Shown here: positions 10,187 to 21,180 of the stretch, in pieces | Layout of the letters: every line of letters starts with the position of its first letter | Numbering within the stretch: the stretch's first letter is position 1 | DNA from: Distichodus sexfasciatus | Lineage: Eukaryota > Chordata > Actinopteri > Characiformes > Distichodontidae | Direction of reading: 5' to 3' | DNA: 64,000 nucleotides | Assembly (NCBI GenBank): GCA_032718565.1 | Contig: JAVGVS010000045.1 | Coordinates: 1,728,168-1,792,167, forward strand | The notes under the pieces: model-generated | Seen by the model: only the letters and a program-made list of their open reading frames with translations | What the model was told of the DNA's origin: nothing | The model's database searches: none | Program-made: the position numbers and the translations under genes

Positions 10187-12566
10187 ATCCCGCTCCAGGG
10201 TATTTCCTGGTTGTATAACACATTTTGCATTTCTTTTGCCATATCACATTCAGTATGAGACACAGTGACATCAGTTCCTGGATTTGTCCATTGCGTCAGA
10301 AAGAGTTGCAGTAAATGTGTGTGTGTGTGTGTGTGTGTAACCTGAGATATTGCCCATTCCAAACATCTGTCAGCGGCCCAGTAAATCACACCAGTGCCTG
10401 AAGCTGAATGTCACACAGGATCATCCCCAGTCTCTCACTATACATACGTTAAGACTGTTTCAATATTTATTAATAGATTTGCTTAAACACGTTATTAAAA
10501 TGCAATGAGTTCTGATAAATGCAAGTATATTTCAGTGAACTTCATTAAAGTGTCTGTTACAATGCATTTAAGCTCCAAACAAGTGTATAACTCTAGTATT
10601 TATTAAGATCCAGCCAAAATCGTCATAACATATTAACCGTTCATGGTTGCTTCACTTTTTGAGTAACAAAAAATTTTTCTTTTGATGAGTTATTATAGAA
10701 CCTCTACACTGAGGTGAGCACGAAGCAGCAAAAACATCTTTACAACTATATTAACTATAAACCCTTCACACAGTGGCTTACATTGTGATTAATCAGATTA
10801 TCCCTGTCCGCTCTTTAAACGTTCCAGCAGCTGGTACGATCAAATGAGACTCACTGTTTATATAATCAATCACTAGTTCCCAGCAATAATATTTAATCTT
10901 GTTTATAGCAGCTGTAACTCCTATGTTGTTCCTCAATGTTGTTCTCAATCGAGAATGTGAGTTGTGAATGCAAATGTGTCTACAGTAGCTGATTAATATA
11001 ATGATGTAACGTGGTCAATCAACAGGGTCAGATCCTCGTCTCTGAATTAAGAGTCCATGGGTTCAAGTTCTGTCTGTTCTCTGGTCCAAGGAAGTTACCT
11101 GTGGAGACCGGATATAGATTCCAAGAATTTATATAGCTGTACCTGCCTGTATGAGAATAAAATCCCATAGCAGCTGACAGGAGGTGGGAGAATAACTCAT
11201 CACTCACCAACAAAGTTAATCTAAACTGGTGTGAAGCTCCAGGAGAGCTGCTGTCACACAAATATCGGTTCCAGCTTGCTCCAGAGAGAGCGTGCATCCC
11301 GTTTGGAAATGTAAGTGACCGTTCCATCACTTCCCACTCCAACTCCACTGGAGAACACCTCCATCCTGCTGACAGAGAGCTGGACGGCTAGGACACACCG
11401 ACGTGAGGGTTGGCACAAATCAGAGATAATTTTAAAGATGGTGACAGGGATAATGTGTCACGACACGCTGCAATTGTAGGTCAGGCAGATTTATGAATAC
11501 ATTACACAATTTATGGAATCCATACGCGGCCCCAGCCACATACTGGACGCAGAGCTGTTCTTCTCTGACAGGTAGCACAGAATAAAGAGAAATGCATTGA
11601 GTGCTGCTAAGATGGTACAACAGGTGACAGCAAACTAGGATGCAGTGTCAACAATCATAGAGGCACATATACAGTGCTGTAAGTTGCAATGTACTGTTTG
11701 ATAAGTAATCTACCATATGGCAATGGTCTGCAGCTCTTTGAATCCATACATTTCATTTCATTGTGTATTTTATTAAAACACATTTTATTTGGTATACATT
11801 TGACATTGATTTTATGTATGAATAGCAATTCATGTGGAGCGTACAGAAAAGCCCAGTTTCAGATTTCAGAATGAGCTAAGAAATGAAAGAGGCAAGTATT
11901 TAACAAAAATGTCTGTTTTTATTTTATTTATAAGAATTAAAATCACACATTTTGTCATCTCTCCGAGCTGTTCTCTATATTTTCTCAGGTTTCAGCTTGA
12001 TGCCTTTACTTATAAATAAAGATTTATGTCAACCCATACAGCCAATGTAAACATCTCTTTTGAACAGATTCCCCTGTAAGCTAATGATCATTCTAAAAAT
12101 TAATAAGAAATTATTAACGTACAGTTGGGTTTTACCATTAAACTGAAAAACATTCCAACTTTTCCAGATCAGAACCACCTGAGATTGTCCTTCAAAATGG
12201 TCTCAACAGTTTCTCTTTTCAAACATTATTTCACCTGAATCAAATGATCAAATGTTCAGGAAAAATCACATTGAAAATAATATTTAATGTATAAAGGAAG
12301 TGATTTGGACTTTAAAGGTGGTAAAATAAGGATTCTTTAAAATTGTTTTTTTTTCATATAAATACTCTATATTAATTTACTGTTTTAATTTATAGTCTTG
12401 TTATTTTAAATATTAAATATTTAACACTTGTACTTCCTTTTCGCTCCAGTAGAGGTTCCCATGCATAAAGACATTGTGTGTTAAGGCCGAGTCAGCAGCA
12501 GTGCAAAAGTGCAGATAGAGGACCAAAGTACTGCTTTTCCTTTACTGACCCACGTGCTGCTCACTA

Positions 12567-12910
12567 TAGAGAGTGATTATTAGTCACTGTGAACACAGCA
12601 CAGCACACAGTGCACCACAACCACATATGACCCTTCCCTGAAGGAGCAGTGGACAGCTTTCAGGCAGCACCTGGGGAGCCATGCCTGGGGACAGTACCTT
12701 GCTCAGCTATTTTTACTGATCCAGTGAGATTCTGATCACATGGCCAACTCCCTAAACATCACACTACTCCAGTTTTAACAGTACAAAGAATAAATGAATG
12801 ACATTTAATAAGCAATATATAAATAGAAAATTTAAAAAAGACTTTAAATTAGAAGTAGAAAGAGAGACAATAATAAGCTATAGAATATTAAAAATTGTAC
12901 CATAAACATG
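12567..12910 (-). repeat. SINE-A copy joined to a LINE-tail-like repeat
   Basis: 12567-12768 is a reverse SINE-A copy with a deleted middle (GCTCAGCTATTTTTACTG). It is followed without a gap by sequence related to 15405-15560 (CTCCAGTTTTAACAGT, then AT-rich GTAGAAAGAGAGA). Confidence 0.55.
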
Positions 12911-13419
12911 TCTAAGAAAATCTTCACTGAACACAAAATATTTCTTATGAAATCAAGGCAACAAAGTAAAAAAAAAAAATCATATACAAAAATTAAACTT
13001 TGCTCCTTAAAAAGATGATATCAGGGTAATCTGTTTTATTTTCACACCAAATTCATGTATAATTGAGCTGCTCTGGGCCTTCTGGAAAAATCAATATGAG
13101 GCACGCATGTGTAGCATAAAATATTCCAATAATATGAGCCAAAAAATAAAGGGAGAGAAGAAATGCTCAAAAATGTTAAAGATTAATATGCAGACGTAGA
13201 GGAAGACGTTTTGTAAGATGTGTGATTGAAGTCAAGGGGTTATTTCTGAGCCTTATGGGGCGTCATATACATGAAAGTTACAGAGATCATTTACGGTCAT
13301 CAGGGGATTTCTATCCCTCTGATCCGCTGTTCCAGCACAGTGTGTGTGTGCATGTGTGTGTGGTAGTATGAGAGAGTATCATGTGTCAGCGTAGACAGAG
13401 TGTGGAGTGAGGCCACAGT

Positions 13420-13447
13420 TTAGAAATAGCATCCGAGCCAGTATAAA
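13420..13447 (+). promoter_or_regulatory. tcap core promoter: MEF2-like site and TATA box
   Basis: TATAAAGG begins at 13442, about 200 bp upstream of the telethonin start codon. TTAGAAATAG at 13420-13429 differs from the MEF2 consensus YTAWWWWTAR by one base. A CATGTG E-box lies near 13380. Muscle-restricted expression of telethonin is established; these sites as its drivers are an inference. Confidence 0.5.
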
Positions 13448-13645
13448 GGCAGGCGATCTCATCCAGGCATCAGTACAACTCCAGAGAGAGAGACATTTGC
13501 CTGAAGAACATCAGCAAGAGTCAAGACTTTTCCTGACAGAAGGAAGAAAGACTCATCAAGGCTCCTCACTAAGTGTAATCAAGATCCCTCTGAGGGTCAT
13601 TCAGTTTCCAGCAACAGACAGACAGACGGACGTTGGGAAGTGAAG

Positions 13646-14742
13646 ATGCAGGTGTGTACCGTGCTGGAGAAGCGTGATGGCCGAGTGTTCGGAGCAGAGC
13701 TCAGCTGCAGCGTTAGAGAACAGAACGTCGCCCAGAGAGAGAGCTACAGCGCAGACTGGCACAGCGTCAACATGAAAACCCGGCATGAAGACCAGTAAGT
13801 ATCTGATCAACATAGGCTTAATGTTAGTAATGTGTTTAAAGATGATGCAGGTGTTTATTTAGACTTTAGTAACTCACGCTTCACCACTGCGCTCATCTCT
13901 TTAAGCCAATTCGATCACCAGAACAGAGTTGTTAAGTTAAGAAGTGCTGTGCAAGTGTTTGGGCAAACTTTAGAAACGCACTTCAAGCACTGCCAAAAAT
14001 CTTACTTCAAGTGCACTAATCTGTTAATGCCAAATTGATCGCCAGGTTTGATGTTTTTAAGCTGAGAAAGTCACGTTTGGACAAACTGTCACATGTTCAA
14101 GCGAATTTGATTACCAAAATGTGTAATATTGAAAAAGTCAGTGCACGTTTCAACAAAGTTTAGAAACTAACTTCAAGCAGTCAGTTGCACCAAACGCACC
14201 CATCTATTTATGCCAATCTGATCGCCAAACCTTAAGTTGAGAAGGTTGATCAGTCCAAACACCCGCACTGACCTTCTTTGACATTGTCCAGACTCATTGG
14301 TATATCATTCAAGGCAAAACTGACTTTTTAAACCATATTTCCACTCTCCAGCCAGTCCATGAAGATGTCTGACGATTCCCGCCGGGAGAGTCTCTCTCGC
14401 TACTGGCAGTCTTGTCCTGTCTCCCAGTCCTGTCCATCTGGCGTGGTCAGACTGGGCACCATGGAGAGAGGCGTCCGAGAGCACCAGCTGCTCCCGCACA
14501 GAAATACCCTGCCCATGCCCATCTTCAAGCCCGCGGAACTCGGGGTCCGGCTGGGCCGGGGAGCACCCCACACCCTCCAGGACATTGCCCCCGCCCAAGC
14601 CCCCAACGGAGCCTGTCCGGACAAGAGGGATGTGCAGGAGATCACCAGAGACCTGCCCCCCGTCAAACCCCTCCGCATGGAGTTCGCCAAGGCGCCCAGG
14701 AGCCTCGGCAGGTCGATGTCTCAGGAGGCCCAGAGAGGCTGA
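13646..14742 (+). CDS. tcap: Telethonin (titin-cap), complete, two exons
   Basis: Telethonin caps the N-termini of two titin molecules (Ig domains Z1Z2) at the sarcomeric Z-disc. Exons are 13646-13794 and 14352-14742; the 557-bp intron starts GTAAGT and ends TCTCCAG, and the split codon restores CAC. The 179-residue product carries AELSCSVREQNVAQRESYSADW near the N-terminus, which lines up with the SELSCEVSEEN... start of mammalian TCAP. It then has RLGTMERGVREHQLLP, LPMPIFKPAELG, a DVQEITRDLPPVKP segment and the hallmark C-terminus SRSMSQEAQRG-like (here GRSMSQEAQRG). The ATG at 13646 is the only in-frame start. It gives about 15 residues more at the N-terminus than mammals have, and the family is usually ~167 residues. 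The C-terminal RSMSQEAQRG includes a serine-rich phospho-region. Minus-strand ORFs here are shadows. Confidence 0.95.
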
Positions 14743-15261
14743 AGAGCAGAAGAAGAAGAAGGAGAAGAAAGGAAGGAAGTTGAAGAGAAAGTGTGGAGTT
14801 TTCTGAAGCGCAAAAGTGAAGAAAAGGGCATGATGGTTCACATTTAGATAAATGTTAGAGGTACAAGCGAAGCCTTTGCTCAAACTGAGATGTAGTTAAA
14901 TATATAGGTTGATTTATGCAGAATTTGTGCAGAATATACGACTTGTAAATAGTTGAGCTGAAGATATGAAGTATTTTTGTATTGATTTTGTGACTGATGA
15001 GGCAGTGTTTTTATAAACTGAAGTTGACAGGTCTGAAATGTAACTCCGAAAGAGAAAGAGAAGGGTTTGAGTGTATGCTGGCATGTTGCAGGCTTAACAA
15101 TGATTCACGAGCCTGTTTCCAATGATTAGAGAAGGGAAAAGAATGTTTTATTTTTGTTAAAATTATTATGTGAATATTAAATGCACTATTTATTGTCTAT
15201 CCAGAAAGCGATTAGCTGAATTGTCTTGCACTGACTGATGTGTTCATTGCTCTGTTTGATA

Positions 15262-15267
15262 AATAAA
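15262..15267 (+). promoter_or_regulatory. tcap poly(A) signal AATAAA
   Basis: GATAAATAAATTCC lies about 520 bp after the stop and is the last canonical hexamer before a LINE-tail repeat starts at 15316. This gives a 3' UTR of ~540 bp. Confidence 0.6.
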
Positions 15268-15315
15268 TTCCAAAAAAACCAACTCAGTGTCTGTCTTTTG
15301 TGATGTCTTTTTAGC

Positions 15316-15600
15316 AGTCAAAGTCAAAGTCAAAGTAAAGTTTATTGTCATCTTTGCTATATACTGTACAGATACATAGAGAGACGAGACGACGTGGCTC
15401 CAGTTTTAACAGTGCAGTAGGAAGAAGGGAACAAAGAACAATTAAGGCACATGGAATAAACAATAATAAATAAAGTACAAAAATATACATTTTAAACTAG
15501 ACGTGGAATATTAAATATAACTTTAAACTAGAACTAGAATTAGCAATAGAGGTAGATAGAGAGAGAGTTTGGATGCAGTATTACCTACAATGTGGAATTG
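15316..15600 (+). repeat. Repeat with AAAGTC-type tandem end and TTTATTGTCATC
   Basis: CAAAGTCAAAGTCAAAG followed by TTTATTGTCATC and TATACTGTACAGATACATAG recurs at 56768-56850. Related parts occur at 12769-12910 and, reversed, near 17790-17830. It looks like a retroelement terminus; the family was not determined. Confidence 0.6.
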
Positions 15601-18600
15601 ACTTTTACACTTTTACACTTTTACACTGGATGTGCAGGAGGTTAGAAACAATTATGATATGAAAAGAATTCTATATCCAGTCAATTTACACATTCAATGT
15701 TCAATATTTCTGCAAATAGTGGTAGCAGTGCAAAAACATTTATTGCAGTGTTGTGTCAACAGGAAATAATCCGTATAGCTGCAAATAAAGTGTATCACCG
15801 CGACGGTGATGTGTAAAGCGCAGTGGTGCAACTGAGTCAGAGTCAGTTAGTTTGCATTGCATAAAGCACAATAATGTAATGTAAATTTTTGAATCAGACA
15901 AAAGAGAGAAATGGGGGCATTCCGATTTTCTCAGCTGTTCAATGAGGGATTAACTCCACTGGGACAAAACAGGTGCTTTAAACCTGAAATAGTGCAAATG
16001 CCTGCTGTATAAACACAAATTATTCTACCGCACCCAGGCATCTCTGCTATTCCATTGCCTTTTTCCAGTACTGGATGCCAAACAAAGTTGACCTCTTGAA
16101 TGCTGGTCTCCTGTAATATTCTCAATGTGGACAATCCGACAGATGAGAGAATAAGACAGGAATGGCATGACTGTGGGCTGACTTGTGGGACTCACCGTCC
16201 CCTGGCGTCTCTCCCGTTGGCTTTCGGCGTCGAGCTGGTTAGTGTGGCAGAGCTTCAAAAGCTGTTAATGTTGGCGAGCAACAGCATACCTTTCCTCAAA
16301 ACAAAATGTACCCAGCACCGGAATAGCAGCTTTCAAACTCAGAGGATAATGCGCTCTTAATAAGAGAAAGCAGAATTTAATGAAATTGAGTGGAAACAAG
16401 GGACGCTGCTCAAAGATGCTAATGTGGCCAAAACTGAATAAAACGATCTGCGGCTTTACTCGAACGTCATGTGGCTTACGCTTTAAGTCCCCACTATCTT
16501 CCATTATCTTCCTGATATTTCATATTTGGACAGTGCCTCTTCTACAGCTAATTATGAAGACCCAAAAACCATTCGAGCTGAACGGTTAGTAGTCTCCTAT
16601 AGCTCTCATTCATTCTTATCCACATTAGTGTCTTGGAGAGAACTGGCACTTTCATTATGAATAAAACCTTGGAGCCCCATGAAAGTCGATTTGTGTGTAA
16701 AACCTCGCATGTGCTGAAGAACTTATTGCTCAAGTGCTATTATTAGAGCGTTTCATTTAATAGCTACAGCTGATCCTGGTCCTGGGACACCATGACCATT
16801 CCGAAATCCTGAAAGATCACTGAGGTAGCAGCACGAGACTTCAACACATGCTGTCTGTTTCACTTGTGTCTCTTTTAGCTGATTTGTACTTTCCTACTAG
16901 GAACAGATTGTACATCTTTTTCTGTCCTCTTCTTCATGCACAAATTTTAATTAACGTGTAGAACGTGGCTCTGTCTAATTAGACCCGTCTCTCTGCAATC
17001 ACCTTGATTTAGTCATTGTTTGGGCAGAGATTCATAAAAGAAATATGATATTAATAGTTTGGATCAGGATGAAAGGAGAAACAGTGGATGCTGAGGGACG
17101 GTGCTATCCATTTGGGTGTCCTAAGCACAACGCCGCAGGCTATAATTCATATTTTTCTCAAGCAAATATGTTAGTTTTGTATTGTGTATATCTATTTTTG
17201 TAGATCATAATTTTATTTTAAATATGTGGTCATTATGATTATTATGATTATGGTGGTTTTGTTCATTAACCAATTTATGGGTGCCCCCTCCAGCACGTGG
17301 TGTGTGATGCGCCGGTGTTTCTTTGACCAACAGAATTCGTGACCCTAGGGGCAGTGCTTGACCTTTTCCTTTCTGAACGAATGTAGAGACCCATCGTGGA
17401 CGAGCGCGTTACGAAATTTCCGTACAGTATCTGCGGTATATGCAGCCACTGAAACGTACTACCGCTCAGCCTGCGATTTGCCTTTATGTCTCATGGGAAC
17501 ACAAGACTTACACAGACCTTTTACGCTTTACAGATAATGCATTTTTGAACGCCGTATCGAATATTGATAGGAACGAGTATCAAATATATTTTTTGCATGT
17601 TTTGGTATGCTGTTTTGAATATACACAATTAAATGTCTATTTAGAAAATTCAATAAAAGTGTACTCTACACCAGACCTGGGCGTTGGCCGGTCCGGGGAC
17701 CACATCCGAACCTTTGTCTGTCCCTGCCTGACCCGCCTGAGGACAAATTTGAATTGTTTTCGTTTCGTCCCTCTATTTACCTGTATATAGTAGACATGAC
17801 AATAAAAGTTTACTTTGACTTGACTTTAAATTATTATAATAACCAGATGATATTTTGTGTCTATGTAAGGTGTCTTGAAATCGAACAGCATGTCTCCGTG
17901 TTCGTCCTTGCATGTGTGTCCTTATATCACCCCGCAGAGCTCTTACATAACTGTCATGACGAACATATTTGTATTTCCCTAACAACATGGTGTGTGTGTG
18001 TTGGTGTGTGTGGTGCCTGTCACAGTGAGGAGAGATGTGTCTTTATCGCAGTAGACTTTGTTATGTAATACTACTCATCTCACACACACACACCACAAGC
18101 ACTAGACTCAGCATGTGACTAAAAGTTTAAAACGCCCTAATGGTAACTTAAGTTCTGAGAATCCCGAGCATGCAACACACACACACACACACACACAGTA
18201 GTTGTTCCGTTATTTGTCCATGTCACTCAGTGGGGTATTTAATTTGATGATACATAACCGAGCAGCACAGCTCTGGTCACGTTGCTGTGTGTGTGTATGA
18301 CAGAGGCGGAGCAAGAGAGACTGACCCTAACTTTAACTAAAGATAGAAAGATACAAAATCTATCCTTTATAGTGTAAATAAAATACATTTACATTATACA
18401 CGATACAACAGATTTTACTAGGCTTTGACTTAAATACTCACAGCAGCACATTACCATTACTACCATTACACTACTGTATAATGGACATATTGAAAATACC
18501 CTAGTTAAACTGGTGTCCTGAGGTCAGAAAATGTCCAGTAATGGGTGACCATAAGCAACATAGAAGTGTTCGTTAAATTTGAAAGTGAGTGATTGTCATT

Positions 18601-19247
18601 GCTGACATGGGCAACGCATGGGGAGCAGTGCTTGGGGACGGTACCTTGCTCATGAGTATTTTAGTAGTCGGTTTACCAGTCTGATTGTTTTGCTTTCTCC
18701 TCCTCTCCTTCATTTAGCCTCTTACATATTCATCATCCCATCCTTCTCTTGTTTCCCTCATTGCTCATCTCGGTCTCACCCACTCCTTTTGCTCCAGCCT
18801 CACTCAGACACTCAGACAGGAACACAGCTATACTTTTTATAAACTCTGACTCATCCCCACAGTGCTGCCCCCTGCGGATCACATGCTGCAATATATGGTG
18901 GTTGTTTGTTTTTACTTCATTACCGAACGGAACAAGATAATTATTTCTGTCTTTAACTCATTTCTGGTAATGATAATCTGTACGCGTTATCCAGTAATAA
19001 TTGCGCAGCTGTAAATGTTTTAGTTTAGCTGTTTTCATCTACTGTTCTTCTCTAGAACCTTTTCAACTCCCAAGCATGAGTTAGTTGATGTCTAGAACAC
19101 TGAATTAACCAAAACTGGTCATCCATGACTGAAAAAACATCTCCTCTTTTCAGGCGAAACTGCAGCTGAAGCCTGGCATCAAATACAACATATAGATTAA
19201 TGTCTCCATCCACTGGTTTACTTATTTCAATATTCATGACTCAGAAT
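15601..19247. other. Intergenic interval tcap to PRR29-like gene
   Basis: No gene recognised. A unique-looking, less AT-rich block at about 15950-16750 has no repeat signature. Around 17670-17760 there is a hAT-like end (AGACCTGGGC...GGGGACCACATCCG). (CA)n tracts lie near 18081 and 18178, and a truncated reverse SINE-A lies at 18585-18690. The remainder holds nothing I can name. Confidence 0.55.
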
Positions 19248-19372
19248 CTGGGGGCAGTTGGCGGTGTAATGGTTAGGGTGTTTGCCCCTTGATCAGAAGG
19301 TTCAAATCCTGCACCGGTAAAGGTACCACCGAGGTACTTATGAACAAGGTACCGTCCCCAAGCAGGGCTTGA
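19248..19372 (+). repeat. SINE-A, forward, truncated
   Basis: GGCAGTTGGCGGTGTAATGG (A-box region), GGTTCAAATCC (B box) and GGTAAAGGTACCACCGAGG are in order. The copy stops after CCCCAAGCAGGGCTT. Confidence 0.75.
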
Positions 19373-19557
19373 ATTCTGTCAAAATCGTCATAGTTCTACA
19401 GAATAATTAGACATGCTTTAGTGGTGGATGGATTTAAACTCCAGAGCTGTTTATAACCTTTTAATCATAGGTATTAATAGGAAATTTGCACATAATTGAC
19501 CTGTTGGTAAATGATCCAGGTTAAGTCAATTAGTCACCATTCCATTGTCTTCTGATA

Positions 19558-19563
19558 TTTATT
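19558..19563 (-). promoter_or_regulatory. Poly(A) signal overlapping the PRR29-like stop codon
   Basis: On the minus strand the last codons are CGT CAA TAA followed by A, so AATAAA spans the final Gln codon, the stop codon and one base beyond. If it is used, the 3' UTR would be only about 15-30 nt. Confidence 0.5.
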
Positions 19564-19587
19564 GACGTCTTTCTGCTGCATTGTATT
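19559..19587 (-). CDS. prr29: PRR29-like terminal exon (29 bp)
   Basis: A strong polypyrimidine tract (TGTCTATTTCTTTCTGTTCTAG) precedes the exon, written here as its features because it exceeds nothing else nearby in strength. It encodes the rest of a Glu codon, YNAAERRQ and TAA. Confidence 0.65.
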
Positions 19588-20435
19588 CTAGAACAGAAAG
19601 AAATAGACAGACAGCTATATAGAGAGTGTCATCAATACAGCAAATGAAAGTGACTGAGTGTGTGTGTGTGCGCGCACTCGTGTGTGTGTGTGTACCTGCA
19701 GCAGGAGCAACGTCAGCTCGAACAATTCCTGTTGCACTGGGCGGTGGTGGAGATGGAACTGCTCCCCTGAGAGATATAGAATGTACAACATCGCGCCAAC
19801 TTATCAGTATGTTCTTTGTGTTTATAGACTTTATTTGTTTGCTTTTGCAGACTTTTTTATTCTTTAAATATGACATTTCTATAATAGATTCCACTATATT
19901 AATTATGTTAATTGTACCATACAAATAGGTCTGTCCTCATTTAAATCTGTAAATTTGACATAATCTTTGTGCATTATACACTGATGAAAACCTTTTAACC
20001 AAAGCACAAATCATGACTGACACCTGTCTTTGTGTTGTTGGTGAACACGCTGTGGCAGGTGAGGAGGGTCCTGTAGGCTGTGGACATTCGGGAGAACAAG
20101 GTTTGGCATCTGGAGTTGCGGTGAGTACGCGTGCATCAAGGCAGGGTAAAAAGATCCGTCAGGAGAATATGAGTAGTAATGATGCACCTCTGAATCCTCG
20201 TCAAGTTCCTCAAGCTGAGCTGTGTGCTGTTGTACAGAAAACAAATCCTTATGCTTTGAAAAAGGTTCTAAAGTCTTTTGGTTAAACGTGATTTTATTAC
20301 AATTTGGAGGATTGTCTACCTTGTGAAGCTCAGGTGTGCAGGTGTAGCCGAAGGTGCTGAGAGCAGACATGGTCATGTTGTTCATGATCACTTGGTGCAT
20401 CTGAGCATTCTGCATCATCATCAGCTCCACAAGGT
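19559..20435 (-). CDS. prr29: PRR29-like protein (DUF4587 family), 5'-partial
   Basis: The function of this vertebrate family is unknown. Minus-strand exons in order are 20435-20320, 20226-20024, 19766-19696 and 19587-19559. All three introns (93, 257 and 108 bp) are GT-AG and phases agree exactly (0, 2, 1), which strongly supports the model. The hallmark is DLVELMMMQNAQMHQVIMNN, the DUF4587 core. Then come an acidic, tyrosine/histidine-rich segment (EELDEDSEVHHYYSYSP) and a proline-rich tail with AVPSPPPPSATGIVRADVA, ending EYNAAERRQ. The visible part is 139 residues. Its first codon is completed by one base from an upstream exon that I did not find between 20436 and about 23000. Of the DUF4587 proteins, PRR29 (C17orf72) fits best by its PPPPSATG tail and by chromosome-17 synteny. 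A C21orf58-type relative is less likely. Confidence 0.75.
19696..19766 (-). CDS. prr29: PRR29-like exon, PPPPSATG segment
   Basis: This 71-bp exon lies between ATCTCTCAG and GTACAC and encodes GAVPSPPPPSATGIVRADVA plus PAA. The following intron begins with an ACACAC-type microsatellite. Confidence 0.78.
20024..20226 (-). CDS. prr29: PRR29-like exon, acidic and Tyr/His-rich segment
   Basis: The minus-strand acceptor is TCTGTACAACAG and the donor GTGTCA. It encodes HTAQLEELDEDSEVHHYYSY, then a Pro/Leu/Gln-rich stretch ending VHQQHKD plus two bases of an Arg codon. Confidence 0.78.
20320..20435 (-). CDS. prr29: PRR29-like exon with the DUF4587 core
   Basis: The minus-strand acceptor is GTGGTGGTATAG and the donor is GTAGAC after CACAAG. 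It encodes LVELMMMQNAQMHQVIMNNM and on through TFGYTCTPELHK. The opening two bases complete an Asp codon. Confidence 0.8.
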
Positions 20436-20484
20436 CTATACCACCACACACACATACACATGTACCTCTATCTATGATAAGGAT

Positions 20485-20710
20485 GTGTCATTGTGAATAC
20501 AGCACAGCACCGCAAACAGTGCACCACAACCACATGTGAGCTTGAACGGATGACCCTCCGATCATGGGGCAAACTCATTAACCCTTACAACGGGGCAGTT
20601 TGTAGTGTGTCCATGTCAGCTCCCTGCTGCTCGTTCATGGGTGGGTAAAATGCAGGTCACATTTCGTTGTGCTGTGTGTTTACAATGACAAATAATCACT
20701 CACTTTCACT
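20485..20710. repeat. Two SINE-A pieces in opposite orientation
   Basis: The left half (GTCATTGTGAATACAGCACA..., then GATCATGGGGCAAACTC) is a reverse copy lacking its middle. The right half (GTCAGCTCCCTGCTGCTCG... to ACAATGACAAATAATCACTC) is a forward tail. They meet around CGGGGCAGTTTG. Confidence 0.65.
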
Positions 20711-20907
20711 ATGAACTGTCTTATGTGACTTTCAAAATTCTTTTGACTCTTAATTTCTTGCCACCAAATCAGCCACAAAAGCTGATTCCCTAATATGTGA
20801 CAACGTACTTGATAACCTTCACTCTGCTTCAGATTCTGATCAATCTCGGTGGCTGTCCTGCCCGGCCGTCGCCACTAGATGGAGCGTTATGCTTGCATTT
20901 AAAAATA

Positions 20908-21180
20908 CACACATCAGTCACAACTTTTTAGACCGCTGACAGGTGAAGTGAATAACAATGACTATGATCTCATTACAGTGGCACCTGTCAAGAGATGGGA
21001 TATATTAGGCGGCAAGCAAACAATCACAACAATATTGATGTTGGAGTGTTGGAAGCAAGAAAAATAGGCAAGCATGAGGATATGAGCAAAATGGAGATGG
21101 CAGAATGACTGGATCAGGGCATCTCCAAAACAGCAGGTCTAGTGTGGTTGTTCCTGGTACACAGTAGTCAGTAGTAGAAG
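20908..21180 (+). mobile_element. Tc1-like transposon 5' fragment
   Basis: GACCGCTGACAGGTGAAGTG, then GGGATATATTAGGCGGCAAG and CAGGGCATCTCCAAAACAGC follow the order of the left end and N-terminal transposase coding region of a common fish Tc1-like element. Reading frames are broken and the rest is missing. Confidence 0.7.

Larger units (their letters stand above)
6595..13380. other. Intergenic interval syngr1-tcap, repeats only
   Basis: No supported gene. It contains the syngr1 3' UTR start, a Tc1 remnant with an inserted hairpin element (6905-7535), an unrecognised moderately coding-like stretch at 7630-8200, a degenerate repeat at about 8455-8900, (TA)n at 9720-9750, (TTA)n near 10150, (GT)n near 10316 and a SINE plus LINE-tail block at 12567-12910. 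The rest is AT-rich sequence with no recognisable content. Confidence 0.6.

Noticed and set aside
14305..14883. 192- and 96-residue minus-strand ORFs and other plus-frame ORFs over tcap
   Set aside because: They are shadows of the GC-rich telethonin exon 2, which has the recognisable product.
20013..20285. 90-residue plus-strand ORF
   Set aside because: Antisense of the PRR29-like exon, whose splice phases agree perfectly on the minus strand.
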